Assembly (NCBI GenBank): GCA_947502595.1
Contig: CANNAM010000003.1
Coordinates: 1-64,000 of the forward strand
Length of the DNA: 64,000 nt
Direction: 5' to 3'
Origin: an uncultured Marinicella sp.
GTDB taxonomy: Bacteria; Pseudomonadota; Gammaproteobacteria; Xanthomonadales; Marinicellaceae
Position 1 is the first letter of the stretch; each line of letters begins with the position of its first letter. Of this stretch, positions 58,732-64,000 are shown piece by piece. The position numbers and the translations under genes were made by a program. The notes below the pieces were generated by a model that had not been told where the DNA came from, did not search any database, and saw only the letters and a list, made by a program, of their open reading frames with translations.

Positions 58732-58836
58732 ACATAACGCCCGGCTCACCGAGCAAATTTTTGATGGCGACTTTTGTGCGTGCTTTTGCACAAAAGGTGA
58801 CAGCGGAAATTTGTCCGGTGCAGCCGTTTGTTAAAT
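58732..58836 (-). other. attC site of cassette B
   Basis: The minus strand reads ATTTAAC at the start and GCGTTATGT at the end. The arms CACCG-AG-CAAATTT and AAATTTG-TC-CGGTG are nearly complementary around a variable centre. Its inner sequence differs from that of cassette A, so the two cassettes have different origins. Confidence 0.85.
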
Positions 58837-58838
58837 CT

Positions 58839-59549
58839 TCATTGGTCATAATATACAATTGACCAAAAATTGAATTTTTCCCCTTTAGAGGCGCACCAGT
58901 TCGGAAAAGACCCATCTATACCTAACTGAGAATACTCTTCCCAGCAACTCAAAAGCTTATCGTAATATTCCATCTCATTTAGCATCTTCAGCTTTAGCTC
59001 TTCAGTGTTAAGCATACCAATCAATGACCGAGCAGAACGCATAGAGCTCTTTGCTTCATTAAATTCTCCCAAGAAAATAGACTCTGACAAATGATGGGTC
59101 TGGTAATCCGCGTCATTCAAATGAGCTTGTGCAATTCGGCTGATACAAATCTCGTCCTTGGGATCAAGTTTAAGCGCCCTTTTGTAAGAGGATATATCGC
59201 CACCAATATAACCTAGCCACTTGTGAGGAGTCGGATTAGCGGGATCATCTGAAGCCCATTGTTCGAGAACTTGCTTTAGGAATTCCACCAATGGATGAGC
59301 CAAGAGCTGATGTATATCTCCATTCCAGAAACCTAAAGATGACAACTCTTCTGCGATGCCTCTTTGCTCTTCTTGTGTTCTGCGTTTCGAGACGGATACA
59401 AACTCTTTTATAGAAGTGACAGCCAGCTTTTTAAGGCCTTGCTCTTTTTGGAGGCAATACTTCCCAAAAAGCTCGTAACCTTCAACTGAGGAGTATTTCT
59501 CTCCTACGGACTTTAGTCCTTCAAAATTTTCGCGATTCCAGTAATACAT
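58839..59549 (-). CDS. Cassette-encoded hypothetical protein
   Basis: The 236-residue protein is soluble, rich in Glu, Lys and Leu, and probably all-helical. The central segment (about 105-165, with HKWLGYIGGDISSYKRALKL then DPKDEICISRIAQAHL) resembles a TPR-like pair. No signal peptide or membrane helix is seen. I do not recognise a family. It starts 8 bases from the attC core of cassette A and its TGA stop is 3 bases from its own attC. It fills the single 825-bp cassette lying between two identical ones. Confidence 0.82.
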   Translation of the reverse strand: MYYWNRENFEGLKSVGEKYSSVEGYELFGKYCLQKEQGLKKLAVTSIKEFVSVSKRRTQEEQRGIAEELSSLGFWNGDIHQLLAHPLVEFLKQVLEQWASDDPANPTPHKWLGYIGGDISSYKRALKLDPKDEICISRIAQAHLNDADYQTHHLSESIFLGEFNEAKSSMRSARSLIGMLNTEELKLKMLNEMEYYDKLLSCWEEYSQLGIDGSFPNWCASKGEKFNFWSIVYYDQ

Positions 59550-59556
59550 ATTTGTG

Positions 59557-59660
59557 ATTTAACGCCTTGCTAAGTTGAATTTTTGGAGCTGATTGCTTTT
59601 GTGCTATTAAAGCACAAAACAAGCGACGCAAAAAATTTCAACTTGAGCAATTTGTTATGT
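59557..59660 (-). other. attC site of the first copy of cassette A
   Basis: From ACATAAC (59654-59660 on the minus strand) to GTTAAAT (59557-59563), about 104 bp. The arms match the copy at 58282-58385 exactly over the shared part; the end core here is a perfect GTTRRRY. A central hairpin, TTTTGTGCT and AGCACAAAA, occupies the variable spacer. Confidence 0.87.
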
Positions 59661-59996
59661 GCTTACTAAAAGTGTTAGTGCAAATATTAGCCATACTTGA
59701 GTAAGACACACCCATATTGTTACAGACTGCCAGATATAGTTTGGAACCTTATTTTTGTATGTAAAACGACAAACTAAAAGCTGTACTATTACCGTAATTA
59801 ATATTAACACTCCGTAATTAGTATAATTTTTTGACAGCGGCTCACTGTTCCCTACAAGAATGAAAAGAAATGAAACCATAGGCAAAAGAATAACCAAAAC
59901 CTGAAGAAAAAATGCACCTCTTTTTCTCCATTGCTTTATATCTTCATTTAGCCATGAAAGCTTATATTTTTCATATTTTGCTAGAATTCGTTTCAT
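59655..59996 (-). CDS. Cassette-encoded small membrane protein, first copy
   Basis: The 113-residue product has a basic, amphipathic N-terminus and three hydrophobic stretches (about 28-48, 60-78 and 88-110); no conserved motif was recognised. As the first cassette after the attI side it should be the best expressed. The DNA of the whole cassette, not only the gene, is identical to the copy at 58380-58721, which implies a recent duplication by integrase-mediated excision and reinsertion or by copying. Confidence 0.87.
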   Translation of the reverse strand: MKRILAKYEKYKLSWLNEDIKQWRKRGAFFLQVLVILLPMVSFLFILVGNSEPLSKNYTNYGVLILITVIVQLLVCRFTYKNKVPNYIWQSVTIWVCLTQVWLIFALTLLVST

Positions 59997-60006
59997 TATT
60001 TCTTAC

Positions 60007-60013
60007 ACATAAC
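60007..60013 (-). other. Core of the attI insertion point
   Basis: GTTATGT on the minus strand is the junction where cassette A joins the integrase side. The flanking sequence from 60014 to about 60110 is not shared with the cassette junctions, so it should hold the rest of attI and the cassette promoter. Their limits cannot be fixed by eye. Confidence 0.7.
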
Positions 60014-60114
60014 AACTTATTAAACACACATTCTATCTCAAAGTGAAGGGTAAATATGGGCTGATTGGGTTAATTTATGCTGAATGTAGCCATAAAACAG
60101 AAGTTTTTGTGTGA

Positions 60115-60194
60115 TTTATGCGTTTTTATCCTAAATATTCGAGTTTAAAACGCATAAATGCGTTATTATCAGTTCATAGCTTGATAATAACGCA
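60115..60194 (+). promoter_or_regulatory. Multiple inverted repeats in the intI leader
   Basis: Two perfect inverted repeats lie side by side: TTTATGCGTTTT (60115-60126) with AAAACGCATAAA (60147-60158), and TGCGTTATTATCA (60159-60171) with TGATAATAACGCA (60182-60194). All four arms share TGCGTT-type sequence. The second one ends 3 bases before the intI start codon, where no clear Shine-Dalgarno sequence is seen. They could be operators for a dimeric regulator, RNA hairpins limiting IntI translation, or both. No LexA box was found. Confidence 0.75.
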
Positions 60195-60197
60195 ATT

Positions 60198-61160
60198 ATG
60201 AAACTGCTTGACCAGGTTCGGGTAAAGATTAAATTCCTACATTACAGCGATGAAACCGCGAAAATATATGTGTATTGGATTAAACAATACATTTTATTTC
60301 ATCATAAAAGACACCCTGCGGATATGGGGAAAAATGAAATTGAACAATTTCTATCCCATTTAGCCACCCACAGAAATGTAGCTGCTTCAACCCAAAACCA
60401 AGCCTTCAACGCCCTCTTGTTCTTATACAATAAAGTACTCGATATTTCTCTTGAAAATAAAAACATCAATGCCCTCAGAGCCAAACAACGGGTTCATTTA
60501 CCCACCGTATTAAGCACCCAAGAAATTAAACATTTACTGGCCCAATTTAAAGACGACATTTATAAACTGATCACGCAATTGATTTATGGATGCGGGTTGC
60601 GAATATCTGAGGCCATGAACTTAAGAATTAAAGATTTGGATTTCGACTACAACCGAGTCATCATTTGGGACAGTAAGTCATTAGATGACAGATCACTGCC
60701 CATGCCTCAGCGATTGGTTAAACCGTTACAAAATTTGATTGATACAAATAAAGTAACACATCGCCAGGACTTATCCATCGGTTATGGCTCGGTGGAACTA
60801 CCTAACGCACTGAAAAGGAAATACCCTAACGCTGACAAAGAATTCAAATGGCAGTATCTTTTCCAAATGAATAAAGTGTCCAAAGACCCAAAAACCGGCA
60901 TCACCAGAAGACACCATGTGTTAGAAAGCACTTACAACCGAAACCTGAAAAAAGCGGTGCTTAAGTCAGAAATAAATAAGAAAATAACGGCTCACACACT
61001 GCGCCATTCCTATGCGACACATTTATTACAAGCCGGCATCGACATCAGAACCATTCAGGAACTTCTGGGCCATAAAAGCTTAGAAACCACCATGATTTAT
61101 ACCCACGTAGTGAAAGAACTGAGCGGAAAAAACCGGTTCAGCCCTTTGGATTACCTTTAA
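60198..61160 (+). CDS. intI: Integron integrase IntI
   Basis: This 320-residue tyrosine recombinase inserts and excises gene cassettes at attI and attC. Catalytic residues are Arg135 (CGLRISEA), Lys160, His266 and Arg269 ([12 protein letters not shown]), His292 ([10 protein letters not shown]) and Tyr301 (MIYTHV), each exactly 11 below the IntI1 numbering. The IntI-specific extra patch is present at about 205-241 ([17 protein letters not shown] and GITRRHHV), which excludes a phage or Xer recombinase. The Lys160 turn reads WDSKSLDDR in place of the usual GKG-x-KDR. The gene is complete and divergent from the cassettes, as in mobile and chromosomal integrons. Confidence 0.96.
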   Translation: MKLLDQVRVKIKFLHYSDETAKIYVYWIKQYILFHHKRHPADMGKNEIEQFLSHLATHRNVAASTQNQAFNALLFLYNKVLDISLENKNINALRAKQRVHLPTVLSTQEIKHLLAQFKDDIYKLITQLIYGCGLRISEAMNLRIKDLDFDYNRVIIWDSKSLDDRSLPMPQRLVKPLQNLIDTNKVTHRQDLSIGYGSVELPNALKRKYPNADKEFKWQYLFQMNKVSKDPKTGITRRHHVLESTYNRNLKKAVLKSEINKKITAHTLRHSYATHLLQAGIDIRTIQELLGHKSLETTMIYTHVVKELSGKNRFSPLDYL

Positions 61161-61283
61161 ATAAATTTAACAGGGTTTAAATAGCTGCTAAAAACTCGGA
61201 ATATTTTTACTGAAGATATTTTTTCATCGCATTACTGGTCGGCGTTTCTCTGTTAAAATAAGTCGTTTTTCTGACCTTTCTGT

Positions 61284-61901
61284 ATGGCCAAACTGTATTT
61301 TTACTATTCTGCAATGAATGCGGGTAAAACCACGCACTTATTGCAGTCCAGTCATAATTACCGTGAACGCGGTATGCGCACCTTGATTCTATCATCATCT
61401 CTGGATGACCGGTTTGGACAAGCGGTGGTTAAATCCCGCATTGGCATTCAGTCACCTTCGATTGTCTTCAATCAAAAAGAAGATATTTTTGAGCTGGTCC
61501 AAAAACAAGACAAAGTAGACTGTGTGTTGGTTGATGAAGTGCAATTTTTAAACAAAGCCCAAGTTTACCAATTAACCGAAATTGTTGATAAGATGAATAT
61601 CCCAGTGCTGGCTTATGGCTTACGCACTGACTTTTTGGGTGAATTATTCGAAGGCAGTCAGTATTTATTGGCCTGGGCCGATGAACTGCGTGAACTGAAA
61701 ACCATCTGTCACACTGGCAAAAAAGCCACCATGGTGGTGCGTATAGACGATGAAGGCAAGGCCATCAAATCCGGCGCACAAATTCAAATTGGTGGCAATG
61801 AACGTTATGTATCTGTTTCTAGGGCTGAATACAAACGTATTTTTCATGACGAGGGCAGCATCAAACCCTCACAAATTTCCTTACCATTAGATGACATGTA
61901 G
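61284..61901 (+). CDS. tdk: Thymidine kinase
   Basis: Tdk phosphorylates thymidine in the salvage pathway. The 205-residue protein has the P-loop [12 protein letters not shown] (about 9-20), the VLVDEVQFL segment (about 80-88) with the catalytic Glu nearby, the [23 protein letters not shown] lasso (about 112-134) and [12 protein letters not shown] near the C-terminus. In the E. coli enzyme zinc is held by the Cys pair in ICFCG and by the Cys and His of VCRKHY; here these read ICHTG and VSRAEY, so three of the four ligands are lost. fmt follows by 17 bp. Confidence 0.94.
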   Translation: MAKLYFYYSAMNAGKTTHLLQSSHNYRERGMRTLILSSSLDDRFGQAVVKSRIGIQSPSIVFNQKEDIFELVQKQDKVDCVLVDEVQFLNKAQVYQLTEIVDKMNIPVLAYGLRTDFLGELFEGSQYLLAWADELRELKTICHTGKKATMVVRIDDEGKAIKSGAQIQIGGNERYVSVSRAEYKRIFHDEGSIKPSQISLPLDDM

Positions 61902-61918
61902 ACGGAGCAATTCAAATT

Positions 61919-62848
61919 ATGGACATTATATTTTGTGGTACACCTGAATTTTCTGTTCCGCCACTGCTTGACTTGATTGCAGCAGGGCATAACATCAAAG
62001 CAGTATTCACCCAACCAGATCGGCGCAAAGGCCGTGGTCAACAGAGACAAAAAACCGCAGTCAAACTGGCTGCCGAACAGCACAACATTCCGGTTTACCA
62101 GCCCACCAGTTTAAAAACCACCGAAGTGATCGACTTAATCCAGGGTTTAAATGCAGACTTGATGGTGGTGGTGGCTTACGGCCTGATTATTCCTCAAAAC
62201 ATATTGGATCTACCAAAATATGGTTGTTGGAACATCCACGCTTCTTTGTTACCACGTTGGCGCGGCGCGGCGCCCATTCATCGGGCTATTTTAGCCGGCG
62301 ATGAGCAAACCGGTATTGCCATCATGCAAATGGAAGCGGGACTGGATACCGGACCCGTGTATGCCATGTTCCCCACCGACATCAGGCCTGATGACACAGG
62401 GCAGACACTGCATGATCGATTAAGCGCCATGGGCGGTGAAGCCATAGTGACTTGTGTTAAACAACTTGAAGCAGGCACTTTACCGGCTGCCAAAGCGCAG
62501 CCTGATGAGGCCATATACGCCCACAAGCTACAAAAATCAGAGTCCAATATTGACTGGACACAATCTGCCACTCAAATTGAGCGACAAATCAGGGCTTTCA
62601 ATCCTTGGCCAGGCACCCAATCCACCATCAATGGCGAGCCCCTTAAAATTTGGTCGGCCAAAGCACTGGTCGACGAAAGTACCAATGCCTCCGTACCGCC
62701 TGGCGAAATCACTTTTGCGGACAAGTCCAGCTTAGTTATACAGTGTGGACAAGGTGTACTGAGCTTGTTAGAGGTCCAAAAAGCTGGTAAAAAACGTATG
62801 CCTATTGAGGCATTTATGGCAGCAAAATCTGTTTGGTTCAACGCATGA
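61919..62848 (+). CDS. fmt: Methionyl-tRNA formyltransferase
   Basis: Fmt formylates initiator Met-tRNA. The 309-residue protein has the catalytic motif HASLLPRWRGAAPIHRAI (about 105-122), FCGTPEFSVPPL at the start, the QPDRRKGRG segment that contacts tRNA, and an OB-fold C-terminal domain (about 205-309). def, the usual upstream partner, is replaced by tdk in this location. The stop overlaps the rsmB start (ATGA). Confidence 0.97.
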   Translation: MDIIFCGTPEFSVPPLLDLIAAGHNIKAVFTQPDRRKGRGQQRQKTAVKLAAEQHNIPVYQPTSLKTTEVIDLIQGLNADLMVVVAYGLIIPQNILDLPKYGCWNIHASLLPRWRGAAPIHRAILAGDEQTGIAIMQMEAGLDTGPVYAMFPTDIRPDDTGQTLHDRLSAMGGEAIVTCVKQLEAGTLPAAKAQPDEAIYAHKLQKSESNIDWTQSATQIERQIRAFNPWPGTQSTINGEPLKIWSAKALVDESTNASVPPGEITFADKSSLVIQCGQGVLSLLEVQKAGKKRMPIEAFMAAKSVWFNA

Positions 62849-64000
62849 CGGCCAATCAGCTCAACCCACGGCTGCTTGCAACGCATGTGATGTATGAAGT
62901 GGTGGTGAAACAACAGCACCTGAAACTGGCCCTGCAACACACCTTGGCCAAAAATAATTTAATCAACCACATCAGTGCACAGGACAAAGCATGGCTGCAA
63001 AATATTTGTTACCAAAGCTTGCGCCACCACCATAACCTGACAGCCAGGTGGCAAAAGTTTATTGACAAACCATTGAAAGACAAATTAATTGCCGAATTAT
63101 TAACCCTTAGTTTGGCCCAAAAATTTCACCTCGACACACCTGATCATGCGGTCGTTAATGAAGCCGTCAAATGCGCTAAAAAACTCAAAAAACAATGGGC
63201 CACTGGGCTGATCAACAAGGTCTTGAAGTTGGCTGTAATGGACCACTCATTCACCCCCAGTAACGCAGTAGAAACATACAACCACCCCCAATGGTGGATT
63301 GATATCTTACAAAAAGACTGGCCAGATCACTGGCAAAACATACTGCATGCCAACAACCAAAAACCGCCTTTGTGGGTCAGGGTAAATGATGACGACCTCC
63401 ACATTGAGGGCCACCAACACCCCCAACTTAAAAACGCCTGGCGCTTGGTCGAAACCCAAACTTCAACCAGTAAAGAGTTGCAACAAGGTCAATTCTCAGT
63501 TCAAGATGCAGCCGCACAATATGCAGCCCACATTTTGCACCCACAAGCTGGAGAGTTGATTTTAGATGCCTGTGCTGCCCCTGGTGGAAAAAGTTGCCAC
63601 TTACTGGAACTACAACCACAAATCAAGTTGGACATCTTAGAAAAAGAGCCACACCGACTCGAATTGGTAAAGGACAACCTCAAACGACTCAACCTTGAGG
63701 CAAATCGTTTGATTGAAGGCGATGCCACATTGCCAAAAACATGGTTTAACGGCGACAAGTATGACAAAATATTGTTGGACGTGCCTTGTAGTGCAGCTGG
63801 CGTGGTGCGACGTCACCCTGATATTAAACTATTAAGACAAGCTAAACACATCAAACAATTGACCGACCTACAACAACAAATACTACAACAAATGGCTGCC
63901 TTGCTGAAAACGGGCGGTCAAATCCTGTACGCCACTTGTTCGGTGTTTCGTTCTGAAAATGAAAGCCAAATCAAAAAGTTCTTAGCTGCAAACCCTGACT
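62845..64000 (+). CDS. rsmB: 16S rRNA m5C967 methyltransferase RsmB, cut by the window edge
   Basis: The reading frame starts with ATG at 62845 (overlapping the fmt stop) and stays open to the window end; 385 codons are present. The N-terminal NusB-like RNA-binding domain (about 1-150) is followed by the SAM methyltransferase fold: motif I LDACAAPGGKSCHLLEL (about 235-251), motif IV DVPCSAAGVVRRHPDI (about 312-327) and motif VI ATCSVFRSENE (about 363-373), the two Cys residues being those of RNA m5C enzymes. fmt-rsmB is a classical pair. The C-terminal end lies outside the window. Confidence 0.94.
   Translation, partial: MTANQLNPRLLATHVMYEVVVKQQHLKLALQHTLAKNNLINHISAQDKAWLQNICYQSLRHHHNLTARWQKFIDKPLKDKLIAELLTLSLAQKFHLDTPDHAVVNEAVKCAKKLKKQWATGLINKVLKLAVMDHSFTPSNAVETYNHPQWWIDILQKDWPDHWQNILHANNQKPPLWVRVNDDDLHIEGHQHPQLKNAWRLVETQTSTSKELQQGQFSVQDAAAQYAAHILHPQAGELILDACAAPGGKSCHLLELQPQIKLDILEKEPHRLELVKDNLKRLNLEANRLIEGDATLPKTWFNGDKYDKILLDVPCSAAGVVRRHPDIKLLRQAKHIKQLTDLQQQILQQMAALLKTGGQILYATCSVFRSENESQIKKFLAANPD

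Larger units (their letters stand above)
58282..60013 (-). mobile_element. Integron cassette array with three cassettes
   Basis: Reading from the integrase on the minus strand, the array is cassette A (450 bp), cassette B (825 bp) and a second identical copy of A. Junctions fall at GTT core sites: GTTATGT at 60007-60013, GTTAAAT at 59557-59563, GTTATGT at 58732-58738 and GTTCATA at 58282-58288. The block 58286-58738 is repeated base for base at 59561-60013 (453 bp). Each cassette has one minus-strand gene followed by an imperfect palindrome of about 105 bp. AT content is higher than in the flanking core genes. Array layout is canonical: cassettes point away from intI. Confidence 0.9.

Noticed and set aside
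58286-60013. The 453-bp exact duplication as an insertion sequence or composite transposon
   Set aside because: There is no transposase and no terminal inverted repeats; both copies end at GTT core sites with attC-type palindromes, which the integron model explains completely.
60014-60197. LexA (SOS) box in front of intI
   Set aside because: No CTGT-N8-ACAG sequence is present in the leader; other palindromes occupy the region.
60198-61160. Phage or XerC/XerD-type recombinase
   Set aside because: The IntI-specific patch at about 205-241 and the constant catalytic spacing with IntI1 point to an integron integrase; there is no adjacent tRNA attachment site or phage gene.

Overview
The window is a chromosomal segment of a free-living gammaproteobacterium of moderate-to-low GC. 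The housekeeping gene blocks (mutL-miaA, argS with a SPOR protein, cutA-dsbD-aroQ-accBC-prmA-fis-purHD, fmt-rsmB) have typical gammaproteobacterial order. Several secreted proteins end in a short tag of the form [LI]F-x3-FE. Together with the lysyl-endopeptidase-like, CSLREA beta-helix and lamin-tail exoproteins, this suggests a Marinicella-like marine lineage. That placement is an inference, not a proven assignment. No rRNA, tRNA or CRISPR array was seen.

Layout. 1-5.8 kb: repeat-rich left edge, small membrane protein, aldehyde dehydrogenase, clpB behind a sigma-32-type promoter, a zinc-ribbon regulator and a second cluster of the same intergenic repeats. 5.85-6.12 kb: an unannotated stretch that looks like a CsrB/RsmZ-type sRNA, with a GacA box, nine GGA motifs and a rho-independent terminator. 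6.2-13 kb: LpxL-like acyltransferase, a large secreted serine protease, SPOR protein and argS. 13.1-20.6 kb: an iron-regulated block (feoAB, a TonB-dependent receptor, and a DUF4198-DUF2271-PepSY operon) carrying three Fur-like boxes. 20.7-26.7 kb: mutL, miaA, a YadA-head-like exoprotein and dtd. 26.8-35.8 kb: peptidase, thioesterase-like, GNAT, DUF1329 and secreted repeat proteins. 36-42.9 kb: formaldehyde detoxification (fghA-adhC), a LysR regulator, FUSC and DUF819 membrane proteins. 43-48 kb: a second Fur-associated flavin/redox locus (PepSY, FMN-binding protein, porin, apbE) and a hemolysin III family protein. 48.2-58.2 kb: the purD/purH/fis/prmA/accCB/aroQ/dsbD/cutA block, all on the minus strand. 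58.3-61.2 kb: a small chromosomal integron with an intI-type integrase and three gene cassettes, two of them identical 450-bp cassettes on either side of an 825-bp one. 61.3-64 kb: tdk, fmt and the 5' part of rsmB, cut by the window edge.

How the parts fit. Ferrous iron uptake (FeoAB), a TonB-dependent receptor and two PepSY-containing redox loci all lie next to Fur-like sites. The DUF2271 protein and the FMN-binding protein each carry a D-x-x-[ST]-G-A-T flavinylation motif. The only ApbE flavin transferase seen sits in the second locus, so it could flavinylate both and support periplasmic ferric reduction.

The most noteworthy items are the integron with its duplicated cassette and unusual repeat-rich intI leader, the GacA/Csr-type sRNA locus, the paired flavinylation loci, and the exoprotein C-terminal tag.
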